Assembly (NCBI GenBank): GCA_011009095.1
Contig: VTPC01091012.1
Location: forward strand, 730,705 to 794,704
From: Ignelater luminosus
Lineage: Eukaryota; Arthropoda; Insecta; Coleoptera; Elateridae
Length of the DNA stretch: 64,000 nucleotides
Direction of reading: 5' to 3'
This document shows, piece by piece, positions 12,430 through 24,376 of the stretch. How positions within the stretch are numbered: the first letter of the stretch is position 1; the number at the start of each line of letters is the position of its first letter. The notes below the pieces were generated by a model. It was given only the letters and a program-made list of their open reading frames with translations, ran no database searches and was not told the DNA's origin. The position numbers and the translations under genes are program-made.

Positions 12430-14950
12430 AACCGGTCAAAGTAGCCATAATTCAAAATCTTTTAAGCAAATATCACAGGGGCAAATCTTCTCTCGCCGGT
12501 ACGTGTGTTGGAGTGGGCGGAACTGTGATAATTCCTTGTTGTGAGCACTGCCAAGGGATCGAGAATCCTGGCGTACGAACTTGGACAGCTGGAAACTTGG
12601 TTCCGAACCCCCTAAAACCAACGTCATAGTTTTTCGTCACAGTAGCTATGTACACCACCCAGATTCGATCCCGACGACATCGTTCATCAGAGCCACGATC
12701 TACTCTCCAGACTCCTACAAAACGTTCATCAGACCCATGATCGACTAACGATTCATCATCTTTGCCATCGCACTACCATATGCGAACCAGAGACAGGGGG
12801 TTATCTGTAGGAGGATTCTTTGCTTGGAGCGCTTCCATCCTTAGGAGGAAGTATGCCACACGGGGAGTATTCTCTCTATAGATGCTCGCCTCGAATTCGT
12901 GAGAGATTACTAGGTGAGCAGAGCGATAGAACAAAACAAAGAACACACTCTTTATATTTTAAGAATCCCAGCTCCACTTTCGCACAGAAAACCCAAAAAA
13001 ACCCAAACATTCGCCCTCCAGTCTTGTGAAATGTGTCAAGAGCCTCAATCCCAAGCTGGTAGACATCCTTTTTGACACTTATCTTAAATACAGATAAGGG
13101 CTCAATCGTTTACCTCTGCAAATCTAAAATCTACTGAGCGATATAGACAGCGGTGCTCACACTACGCTCGCATTCGGGAGGTCCAGGAATCTCTGAGCTG
13201 ACTGTTCTCGCTGGGGCTTTAATGTTGATTTTCTCTAGTGATCAAGGCAAATACCGGAACAATATTTATCTTCGGACCCGCTACTTACAAACACAACACA
13301 TAACATCGCTACACAAAATACTTACCGCATCATCTATACCACCATCACAACACAGGCCACACCTTCTCCACAACAACAAGAAATTACCGCTATGTCGCGC
13401 CCGCAACACTACAGTACCGCGTTATACCAGGTCATCATAACACAACACTTCTACGCCACTACCGTAAAAGCCTTTCCTTAACATTTAAGACTGAAGAACA
13501 GCTCCCAGTTTTCTTTAGAAACCGGAATGTAACAACCAATTCTCTTCTCTGCTTGTTGTTCTAAGTTAGCTGTTATCTTTTACTTGTTTAATTCCTTTGT
13601 TTATGAACAAAAGTCTGTTTTTATTGTTTATTTAAGGATTTATTTATTGTTACCTTTTATTCATTTGGTCCTTTTGTTTGATGTTGTATTTTTTATTTTC
13701 ATTTTTTCTGTTTATTATTTTCTTCTTAATTTTTTTTATTTGTGGAATTTCGTTTGGTTTGTTTATTTTAAATAAAACAAACAATTGATTTTTAAGGAAT
13801 TCAGGTTCAGGTTGAAAGAGAATCTGTTTTGACTCGATGATAGTTGAAGTGCTTCTGATGAAGTTGGGTACTACTGGTAGAGCCTCGTGCTATTGCTGGA
13901 GTTGACTGCTGCCGCTGTCAAATAGTGAAGTTTGGATGTGGGCAAGCCAAGATTCGCAAGCAAGACACAACAGACCTGGTGATGGTTGGTGGTGGTAATG
14001 TTGGTGGTGGTGGAAGGCTCATACCAAGCAGACAGCACGAAACTGGTCAGCGGCATTATTGTTGATCATAAACGAATCGTTCGTTCGGTCTCGGCGACCT
14101 GGAAATCGGGTTCCCGGGGGAGTCTTGTCGAGTTGAAGTCTGGGACAGTGCAATATCGGACGACTGTACGCCTCGTACAGACATAATAGTCTCATCTCAA
14201 GTCGTTCCCATCGCAGACTTCCAGGAGGACGCAACTACTGAATTCGGCGCAGTCCCTTTCTGATATCGTCATTCAGCCAATACATTTTAGTGAATCTTCA
14301 GATGTTTCTGGCTCCCGTTTCAGGCAATCCACAGACCGGGAACGCCAGCCAAGTTCTCGTTTGTCCGTCTTCCGTTCTCTGATCAGCACACACTGTTTGC
14401 GTATGCGGAAATTTTCTCGTGATAGGGGTGAGTGTCGGCAAGAAAGATGAATGAATGTCTTCGTCATTGGTTGGAATCGTCGTCGTAGCGAATCCGTGGT
14501 ACGTGAAGATGGATTGGGTACGGCGTGGAACCCAAGACCAAGCGATTCCGGGAGCGTGGTTTAAATGGTTAGTATACCATCGAAGCGATGAGTTAGTACC
14601 GAAGGACATCCAGCCAGCATGACACAGCAGCGATGAGTTTTGTTCACGAAAGATGGCGGAGTTTTTCTTTTCAGAAAGAATCACCGCACCACCATGCGCC
14701 CAAGGACCGGGATGGTCGAGAACGGTGTCGAACGGCTGGGCGAATGGTGCTGGCAGGTGCTGTGGGACTTTGGTGCCTTGCCCCCGATAATTCATTGCAG
14801 AACCAACGGAGTTTCCGACGATCAGAGTGACCAGTTCCAATTAGGATGGCGGAATCTGCCAGTGGCAGATGTAGGGATGACAAAGGCACCTTGCATCACA
14901 ACTTCGCTTTTTCGGATAATACCAGATTATGACCCTGGGGTCTCTTGATC
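12430..14950. other. GC-richer block of unknown origin
   Basis: The composition changes visibly from AT-rich to mixed or GC-rich at about 12430 and back at about 14950. Many overlapping open frames appear on both strands, the longest 180 codons on the - strand at 14298-14840. None shows motifs of a known protein, and frames on opposite strands overlap, as expected of GC-richer non-coding DNA. The block includes a CA/AC-rich stretch (13270-13450), a T-rich stretch (13560-13770) and a GGT-rich stretch (13980-14015). It could be a decayed repeat or a transferred or satellite-like segment. I found no paired long terminal repeats. Confidence 0.4.
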
Positions 14951-15130
14951 TTGATCTGATTGTGATTCACAGGAAATCTTATTCATTGTAATTACTGATA
15001 AAAGTACGACTTAAATACAGACTTAGGTCATTCTCTCCATGACCAACCGACGATACAGATTTTATGGATCACTCATTATAATTAAATAGATAAATCTTTT
15101 TCTACGTCCGTGTTAAAAGTTGCAGTTTTT

Positions 15131-15269
15131 GATACAGTTCTTGCTGTCAAAAGGGGCCTTTTTAAGCACTGGTGCCCAAAAGTAATATTGTTGCGCAATA
15201 GTGCTCGAAAATATTACCTTTAGGCACTAGTGCTTAAAAAGGCCCCTTTTGACAGCAAGAACTGTATCA
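15131..15269. repeat. 139 bp near-perfect hairpin (MITE or structured RNA)
   Basis: The arm at 15131-15192 (gatacagttcttgctgtcaa onward) is the inverted counterpart of 15208-15269 with only about three mismatches over 62 bp, around a loop of about 15 nt. The outermost ~40 bp of each arm (to 15170 and from 15230) match perfectly. There is no target-site duplication I can be sure of. Near-identity of the arms indicates recent origin or ongoing selection for pairing. Confidence 0.85.
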
Positions 15270-18200
15270 GAAAAATGTTTTTGAACAGATGCATAGAAAA
15301 AATAACATGCAACACATACCAAAAGCGCAATTTTTTGCACTCATTCGATTGTAGACCTCACTACAACTTTTGCATTCATGCGAAGAATTGTTGTTTTGGC
15401 ACGCGTTACATAATATACCATTAATGAATACAAAAGTGAGAAGCAAATCTATTTTCTTTTAGAGGAATTTACCCATTGTTAGCTTATAATAAAGATAATT
15501 CACCTTCTAAATTGAAACAGTGAAACAAAGATTAGAATAGTTTAGTCCCTTAGAACCTCTCTAAACTGCCATTCGCGAATATTGGACAAACAACAACTAA
15601 TTTACATTTATCGGCTCTGCAAAGTCAATGATAAAGAGATTAGAAGCAAGATTGACGCTAAAACTGATCAATCGATATTTCGTAAATAACCTATTAGTTT
15701 AAAACTGGAGCACCTTAAAATACGAAGGATTTCTTGGAAATTCAATAAACGCAGCGACATTACAATGTTCATATTATAATGGGTATCTTAGTATACTGCG
15801 ATTGGAGATTTTTTTTGATGACCAAATAAATTGTTTGTTGCGTATTCTGCTTTCAGCTATTATATTATTTACATCAAAAACTTATAATTACAAAAAGGTG
15901 CAGAATTTCAGATTATTAATGAACGCCAAATTGTATTCAGTTGAAACGTCAAAATCAGCTATTCACTCCGAATACACGCTGTTACCGCAAAACGAAATTT
16001 TACAATTACACAATTAACTCCAAAATGTTGTCAGTCTAATCAGTTCAATTCTTTATTACTATTGCTGTAGCCGTCGATATATCAAAGTTGCAATATTGCC
16101 ACACATTTTTGTTGTTATTATTTGCTTTATGATTTATTTTGCTTCATGTTAAAATATGTTAAACTATTATCAGAAAATATTCAATAAAACGGTAAGCGAA
16201 GGTAGTTTTGATCCCCTATTCGTGTATTGAGTAATACCTGTGTCTAAAATTCAATAAAGGTTGACACGTAAAATATGATCCTTTTAGAATATACACGGGC
16301 TATCCGTGTTTCGCTTTGATAAAATTCATTGCTAGAAACTCATCTTGGTTCACAAAATGGGCAGCAAGCAATGAAATGACGAATGGGAAAACGCATCCTT
16401 CTGTGCTAACAAAGTTCTAGAATCCTTTTTGAAAATATGCACATAGATAGTAGAATAAATAAGCAATAGATTTTTTTTCAGCTCGCGTTCTGAATTGAAA
16501 GGAAATGTGATGTGATGTATCCCGTTTTCCGGAATATGTTGTTTAATATCAATACGTAATATTAAAAAAAAACAGGCACGTTAGTAATTCGATACAGCCA
16601 TTATATTTTTACAATACTTAACTGACAATGATGGATGAACGACGACTTTGAACCGATTATGGAAACGTAAGAGAACTGATAGAATAAAGAAGACATACAA
16701 GAGGCATTACTGTCTTTTTTATAAAATAATTTTTTCCTCTAATTTTACGTCAAAATACGTAATCCTAAAAAGACAAATGATCGGAAAATGTGGAAGTTGT
16801 TTATTTAAAAATGTTGTTTTAATTCTGTAGTGGAAAAAGTGAGAAACATTATACGTGACACATCGATAATAAATATTTATTATTATGATGTTATAAACTG
16901 AAAAACTTGTACCAAAAAAAATTTCACGGTGATATTTTTCAGCAAATAACACATTTTTTAGAATTTAGACTCCATATTATTTTGCCAACAAAGCAGTATA
17001 ATGTCACCCAACTCATATTAGCTAAAAAGGGTAATTTACAACCAATACCGTATAATTCGTGTAAAATCTAGAAAGAAAAATCTGTTTGGTTTTATTGGCT
17101 TAATTTTATAGTTGAAAAATGTGTGTACTAAATAAGTACAATAAAGGTGCGTCTAGGTTCTAGATTGTGCGAACCGCGTCCAGCTAGCAGCAGGAAGCAG
17201 TCACAAGAGAGCTGAATGCTGGCTGATAATCGTAGGAAACAGTTCAAGAATTTTTATCGAAGGCCGTTCTCTTGAGCACCTTGAATTTTATCATATTGAT
17301 GCTAATTTTTAATATTTTCTGAGTAAAAGTGAACTAAACTTAAGCCAATCTACTTTATGATGCATAGTTCTGGTTTAGCAAATTTTGCAAAAATTTATTC
17401 CTTCACAAAAAAAAAGACAATTTACATATGCTGACCGTATGTGGAATATCTTTCAGACTATTGTATCAGGTTAAGTATTTTCAAATACTAGAGAAGGAAG
17501 TTGGGGGCGGGTAACGTAAGACACACGAGACGTAAGACTACAGTATTTTTAAAATGTTTCCATGCTGGAAAGATCTACCGCGTAAACTTTGACTGAAGAT
17601 CACTTGATGATTTGACACCGCCATTATTAAATCCCATGTCATCCTATATTTCTTTAATACGGCTTTAATCCCTCCTTAACAACATTAACATGTATTGAAG
17701 AGGCACAGAACTTGAATGATATGCAACCTACTTTTTGCCCTGTGTATCTTTGGGAAGAGAACTATTCCAAAAAAATGACTCTATAAGACTGTACTTGATA
17801 AGTTTTCGGAGCTTTGGAGGCCGGCACTCGTTAATACTTGAAGAGGCAATAATCAAAACCCTCTTCTTAGTATATCAGGAGATTGCCTGTCGATCAAATC
17901 TGCTTTTGGTTTCAAAATGGCAGGAGAATCAAAGGACACAGGATGATTTGTGCAACATTCTGCATACCAAACCAAGTCAAAGAGTCGAAAAACACGTGCT
18001 CGAAAATGAAAAATTTTTTAAATACAACTATTAAAGACTTTTGATCCTCTTGACTCATGGCCCTTAACAAACCAGCGTTGCAAATATAAAAATTTGCGAA
18101 GTAAGCAATAAACATATCTATAATCGCGCAAAAATTCTATTGTAATATCTCAGATTATAGTTGAAAAATCAAAAGATTTTAAATTAATGTGAAAAGAAAA

Positions 18201-19209
18201 TTCAATTGTACTTGAAAAGTGTCATTTCTCTGCTAATTTAGATATAGATAGCAAAAACGATAGAATTACTTTTTTTTGGTTTCATGCATTTTTTAAACTG
18301 TGTGCTTTGTAAACGTCCACTGTGGTTTGTGTATCGACCACAATATTTCTTAAGCATTACACCTTTGGTTTTTAATTGATATATAATAAACTTTGATGAA
18401 AGCCTAGCGTTTTCGATTTTACAATGATACAATTCCGAAATTGGAAGCGAAAAACAAAAATATATAACAAGCTAACCTTCTGAACATGACTCTTAATTAA
18501 CCTTTTCAACAGATAGTTCCCAACTAAAGATGGTTCGTTTTCACCTTTTTTGTCGGCATAGTTTCATGGCACCACTTTTCACTTTGACCATACTGAATTC
18601 AGTTTTGAACGAATTTTGCGGAATAGATCCCTGAAAGAACTGTCTTTGTCCTTTGTTTTAATGCCCGTTCTTGCCTTTATTATCTAATATGCTTTGAGCT
18701 CTGCTTCATGATTTGATTCGCCCCAAACAATGCTTTTTAAAATATCTTTGTTTTTTCAACACCATAATACAACGACTTTTCAATTTACTTTTTCGTTGAG
18801 AAACTGCTAACTGTTTGTTTGTGCTAACTGCGTGTATTTATATGAACATCCGGACTACGTGACGTTTTCGCTGTCGACGCTTGTCAACACCACACACGAT
18901 GTATTATGACAAAGTGGTTTCTATATTTTGTGCAGGAGAAGGCACTGAAGTATCTCACGCAATAAAACGGCACATAGTTATAAGATTTTGAAAAAAACGG
19001 GTTTTGATCCGATTCGCCTCGGTTTATCCTAATGTCTAAATATCTTAAGATTAGTATTAAGAAACACGAAATTATCAGTTGAATTACAACATTCTGTAGT
19101 TAGTACATTTTTAGTTCATTTTAGCACATACAGCATTACCCTAGAATTCTGTGTGAATACTTTTGAAGTATCTTGTACATGAGCAATGTCGTAGAATTCG
19201 TTTGGCTAA
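15270..19209. other. AT-rich DNA without recognisable gene
   Basis: About 3.9 kb. Open frames up to 99 codons (17735-18034, + strand) show no recognisable motif. The segment around 18480-18780 reads on the - strand as broken protein-like pieces that I cannot assign. No RNA gene seen. Confidence 0.45.
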
Positions 19210-19908
19210 TAGTCCAATCATATTAGGATTCTACTTGCAAATAGTTCCCCTGAAGAGGATACTTTGCACTTTGCATTAGTACTTGTAGTAGCACCAGTGA
19301 TAATATACCAAAAGTCCAACATCTTGGAAAATGGCGACTGATTTACAGTTTTCCAGCCATATTTTATTAACGGCCAGAAATATAAAGAAAAAGTTTTAAA
19401 CACAAGATGAAAACTATCTCAAAAAGCATATGTTTGATAAGAATAGTTCCTTTCGTATCTGCAACGGTTACCGTGTTATGGAGCAATATTTTTACCAGCA
19501 AAAACTGCAGTTCCAATTGCACAACTGCCAACAAACATTTCTAAGTCATGGTAAGTTATATAACTTTGGTGAAGTGGAAGAAATTGTAACCATTAAAATT
19601 GTAAAATTCTCCAAAATCGTTTTCTTTTTAAATATCTTCACTGCCCCATAACTTTGTAACCGTTGCAGATACGAAAAAGATTATTGTTACAAAAAATATG
19701 TATTTTGAGATGATCTTTATTTTTTTGTCTGAAGCTTTTCTTAATATTTCTAACAGTTAATTAAATATGACTGAAAGATGGTGCCTGTAACAAAGAGTAT
19801 TGATTTTTGGTATATTACTGAGCACGAGTACTATGCGTATGCAAAATATCTTTTTCAGTGGAATCATTACCAGGTAAGGGGTTATTTTCTCCTAATATGA
19901 TTGGACTA
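19210..19908. mobile_element. Foldback MITE with ~275 bp arms
   Basis: The left end TAGTCCAATCATATTAGGA (from 19210) recurs inverted at 19890-19908. Further matched blocks run inward: atataccaaaa, agaaatat, and the strong core cgtatctgcaacggt (about 19457-19471) against accgttgcagatacg (about 19661-19675). The arms are diverged but collinear, about 275 bp each, around a ~170 bp centre. The 73-codon frame at 19430 lies inside an arm and is not a gene. Confidence 0.7.
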
Positions 19909-20934
19909 TACAAGGACACTCTCATTATCTCAGCTATTAGTCGAGTTGGGTAAGTAACAATTGAAACACGCGTGTTCCAGAGTCCTTGAACTCACTCATG
20001 TCAGTCGACTTCATATTTCCTAATTACGTACAAGGACAGTATGTTCCAGTTTATTTTGGCAAAAAGTACAATAGTTGAAGTAACTGCCTTACTTGTGAAG
20101 ATAAAAACACTAAACTGGATTTTCCAGAAACCTTCGAATCAGGGTTTTTAACGATTTCATCGCCTACTAGGGCTTCAATTGCAAAAAGAAGAGTATTTTG
20201 AAAATGGTTTGCGTTAAGGTGCTTGTGAACGTTTAAAGCAAATTTAGTCAGTTCAGCAAGAATACGGTTATCGACTTCAAATATTTTAACTTTTTTTGGT
20301 AGTAAACAAATCTCGAGTCTCATCAACCATGCAGGACGCCAGCTAATTGAATGCCCAATATAAGCATAAAATTTACTGCTTTAAAGAAATGATTGCTGAG
20401 TGACCGTCTTTTTACTGCTTTTTACCTCAATACTTTGAAAGAAGGTACCTCTCTACTTATTATTTCCAACGTATATAAATATAGTACATACTACTTGTCG
20501 TCCTAATCACAAACGAAGAAAAGAATTTACTACAGGTACTATTCAAAAGCAATATTTACTTTTTGTTACGCAAAACAGAATAATATAAATATTATGATCA
20601 ATGAAAATTACATTTAGATACAAAAATTAAATCAGAACAGTTCGTATGTACAAAAAAATTACATACAAAACTACTTAAGAAATTATATTTAATTATACAT
20701 GAAAATATAAATAGAATAAGAAGTACAGAAATAATTATTTTCCAAGCAAGATAAGTGTTATTACTGTTTAAATTTCCATTCTACCTTGGATTTTACCACT
20801 GCCGGGAAAAAGTAATCAAAGAAAAACTGCTTTAGATGCGGTAACACGTTCTTATTAAAAAAACTCATCGCCTTTCTCTATCTATAACAAAATTTAGTTA
20901 GTTAAAACAGATGTCAACTTCAACATTACCTATT
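19909..20934. other. AT-rich DNA without recognisable gene
   Basis: A 91-codon - strand frame (20051-20326) is present but shows no family motif. It may be part of the decayed element that follows, since both lie on the same strand. Nothing else is recognised. Confidence 0.4.
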
Positions 20935-21293
20935 CTTACTTTTTCTACTTCCATCCCCTTTGGGGTCCAGCAAATGAAATAGCCTACAGTCCTCTTTGTT
21001 ATGTATAACCTGGTCCTGTACCTGATAAAAACACATGATTTCGTTTTGGTTTAAAACCGTCATCGCTGTTGTAGGTTGCAACTTGTGGTATCAGTTGCAA
21101 AGCGGTATATGGACATTTTATTTCTATAATGGCATGTTCTCCTAAGGACTGGCTCCTAAATAAAATTCTTCCAGGTCTATAATTTTTTTGTTGTAGAGAC
21201 GTTCAAGCTGCATATTAGCCAAAGATTCTTTTTCAATGCCGTAACTCACATATAGGTTGGAAATTGTTTAGGATTACTAATGCTTCAACAATA

Positions 21294-23706
21294 CAGGGAC
21301 ATTATAAATAGGAGGAAGCCACGTGACCACGAAATTTACTGTTGGTTAGGCAACACATCTTGCACTGTTGGCAGCTTTGTTGTAATAAAGAATTATGTAG
21401 TTTTCCAGTGGCGCAGTATTGGATATATGATGAAACTACTTAGAAACTTAAATATTTAAAGATAATTATATATAAAATTGGAAAATTAAAAACAAGAATT
21501 AGATAAGGCCCAAACAATGCTGATGTAGCTGTTCAACAAGAGCTTTTTAGTTATTTTTTCAATTTTAAAATTTAACTGTCCACTATGAAGGATTTTTCAT
21601 AAAAAGATAATTATGCAGGTAGGGTAAACGCACCAATACCTGGTCATTTAAAGAATATTTGAAGTTCAAACCCATTTAAATTTAAAACTAAATATTTAAT
21701 AATGAATTTTTTTGTATAGTTATGCATGCATAAATGATATACATACTCAATCATTAACAGTCATTAAATGTTTAATTTTATATTTAAAAAAACTATTTAT
21801 CAAAATCGGCACTTTGGCAGCCGTCTTAACACAATCGTGTTCTGGGAAAAATTAAAGATTACTAATTGACGTGTAATTTTTATTTTCTGAAATTAATGTA
21901 ACATAATACTTAGAACTAGGTATGCTAGATAACACAACTAAAAATCGCAATTATTTCAGCTGCCATAATTTATTTATAAAAAAATAATTCCTTAGGTAGC
22001 AGGTTACTAGAATTTAATTAAAAATAATGGCTTACATTTATCCTAAATTTTACAATTTCATTTAGTTATTTTACATTTTATTGCAATTTATGTACAAATT
22101 ACATAAATGGTTCGATATGGCCACCCTGTTTCTCTAAACATAACCGAACTCTATTTTTGATACTATTGAAAACTGAAACTAAGGTTTCTGGTGATATATT
22201 ATTAATTTCATTTTGTATGGCCTCTTTTAATTCGTCAATATTCTGTGGACGGTGCCTGTAAACATTATTCTTCAAATGCCCAAATAGAAAAAAAATATAA
22301 TGGCATGAGATCGGGAGACCGAGGGGGCCATCGTCCACAACTAATCACTCGGTCATCAAAGAACTCTTCCAAATAACGAATAGTGGTGCGTGCTGATGCT
22401 GATGCACCATCTTGCTGGAAGTAGCCCTCTTGGATTTCATCATCCAATAGTTGTTCGATAAAAGGTGTTAAAATATTATCTCGGTATCTTTCTCCACTGA
22501 TTGTGTCATTAAAAAACAATGGACCATAAATCCTGCGTCTTGACATCGCAACCCATACACCAACCTTCTGGGGATGCAAACTTGTTTCTTCATAATTGTG
22601 GGGATTCTCTGTGGCTCAGGTTCTGTAATTTTGGCTGTTCACATAGCCCGACAAATGAAACCATGCTTCATCTGACATAAATGTAATATTTAATATGTCA
22701 TCGTTGTTCAAGTGTTGCATAAACCACTGACAGTATTGAACTCGTAATTGATGATCGTGCGGAAACAGTTTTTGTATTACAGACACTTTATAGGGATGCA
22801 TTCGTAGCTTCTTTTTTAATGCAACTTGGCAACTTCCATATGAAAGTCCTGCGGAAAAAGTTGTTGGTTAGATTATGGTTTAAAATAGTTTAAATTGTTT
22901 AATGAATGTAAATAATTCAGAAATAAATAGCAGTGCCAGTTTTTTATTTAAGTTTGCTAATAAAACAATTGAATTACTACAAGTGATAAATTCAAAATAA
23001 TTAATAATTTAAAACACGAATGAAGCAAAACATATTATTTGTTTAATGCAAATAGATTCCTACCTGTTTCAGTGGCTAAGCTTTTAATGGATTTATGGGG
23101 ACTACGATTCATTCGTATCTGCATGTCCTCGAGAATGTCATGAGTTAATACGGTTGGTCTACCAGATGATTTGCCTTTGCAAATGCAATGTTTTTCTTCA
23201 AACCGCTTAAGTATATGATGCCTACAACGTACAAATGCATCGTAGTGGACTTGCACCTCAGGAAAAGCTTGTTCAAATTGTTGGATACAAGATTGCAATG
23301 AATAGGTCCATGAACCATCTGCATTCTGTGTTCCACTTCGATAGTGAGCTATTAAAATAAATTTATCTTGTTCGCTTGTAAAAGGCATCGCAAAAACGTA
23401 ACCTTCCAAACTGAAATAATTATGCAGTTTTAAAATTTATTATCACACTTTGAATGCGTTAAATCTAACTTACCTCGATTAACTCACAAAAAACAGATTT
23501 GGTCTTGAAAAAGATTTTTAAATAGAACAAAATAAACTGTAGAAAACGCAAAACAGAGGCAAAGAAACCACGGAACGTACGCACGCCGATGTAATTTTAG
23601 GTTAGAAATATACTTGTGAGGGAGTGTAGCCAACGTTGAAAGGTAAAATTTCGCGCCACTTTTAAATTAGTGGTCACGTGGCTTCCTGCTATTGATGATG
23701 TCCCTG
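21294..23706 (-). mobile_element. Tc1/mariner-superfamily transposon, 2413 bp, complete ends
   Basis: Both ends carry CAGGGACATyATmAATAG-type terminal inverted repeats of about 40 bp (21294-21336 and 23664-23706, about four to five mismatches), including the identical block AGGAAGCCACGTGACCAC. TA lies immediately outside each end (21292-21293 and 23707-23708), the expected target duplication. The interior holds one transposase gene on the - strand. The element sits inside the YqaJ-type fossil ORF, so it is the younger of the two. Confidence 0.9.
22099..23409 (-). pseudogene. Transposase of the Tc1/mariner-type element, nearly intact
   Basis: Exon 1 (23409 down to 23064) encodes an N-terminal helix-turn-helix region of the type seen in insect transposases annotated with DUF4817 (FTSEQDKFILIAHYRSG, then KGKSSGRPTVL). 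A clean intron (23063-22849, GT-AG) separates it from exon 2, which starts LSYGSCQVALKKKLRMHP. The DDE/D triad is visible: Asp in FMSDEAWF, Asp in YFQQDGA, and Asp in PRSPDL. The C-terminal end reads KQGGHIEPFM. Two lesions are apparent: an in-frame TGA near 22616 where TGG is expected, and a frameshift near 22270-22300. The spacing between the second and third Asp is 32 residues, slightly shorter than the usual 34 or more, which suggests a small deletion. Confidence 0.85.
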
Positions 23707-24376
23707 TAGTACGTCTATTTGTAGACTGTCATAACCTACAAATTCATCCGAAATTAGAAGCAGTTATTAATTTAGATTTTTCAAATTGCCATTCTTGATT
23801 GGTGTTTTGGCCTACCGTTCTTCTCTCAATGGCTTCTAACTCCAGAAATGTTCTGTGATGCAAGAAGTCCAGAAATTGTTGTCCGTTTTTTAAAAATACC
23901 TTCATTTATTGCAATATCGCTCGTAGTAGCACTAGAATCATTATCAGCAGAAGAAAATATTTTTCTGCGCCTTTTCTTGTTGGTTGGTTAATCGTATGCG
24001 AAGTTGGCTTTGGTTGTTTCTTGCATTCCATGCTGCACATTATAGTTTTCCCTTTAGCTGAAACCTGTATAAACTGAATTATATAGATTATATTCAAATC
24101 TGTTTAAGAATAAGGGAACCAAATTTGTGTCGTGTTTCAAGCGTTCACCGGCTTCTGAATATGTAAAATGGATGTAGATTATTTTCGTTAAGTTTCTGGT
24201 AAAAATCTTTTTGTATCAAGTAAGTAACAGGATCACCAAAACTTTTCTTTGCTATCATCAGTACGCTTTTGAACCACCCTGTACGTTTAGAGTTAATTAT
24301 TATAGAAGTGATCTAAATATAACTTAATTTCAAAAAAAGATGCAATTTATTAATATTTATTTTATTTTTATTTCAG

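Larger units (their letters stand above)
20935..24095 (-). mobile_element. Fossil ORF with YqaJ-type nuclease domain, split by a DNA transposon
   Basis: Left of the transposon (20935-21290) the - strand reads GIEKESLANMQLERLY, then HAIIEIKCPYTALQLIPQ and NHVFYQVQDQVIHNKEDC. These are the Asp/Glu-x-Lys and Gln-rich motifs of the YqaJ viral-recombinase / lambda-exonuclease-like nuclease fold. Right of the transposon (about 23710-23880) the same strand reads ERRTVGQNTNQEWQFEKSKL and TASNFG, the usual start of that domain. So the 21294-23706 transposon landed inside this ORF. Proteins of this kind are abundant in insect genomes as repeat-encoded products; their exact element class is not settled here. 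The copy is broken, with several breaks besides the insertion, and is a fossil. How far it extends at either end is uncertain. Confidence 0.65.

Noticed and set aside
14298-14840. 180-codon - strand frame as a gene
   Set aside because: It lies in GC-richer DNA where stops are rare, overlaps frames of similar quality on the other strand and has no recognisable motif.
12430-14950. Full LTR retrotransposon in the GC-richer block
   Set aside because: A TGTAACA start near 13528 is suggestive, but I found no paired repeat, primer site or coding domain to support it.
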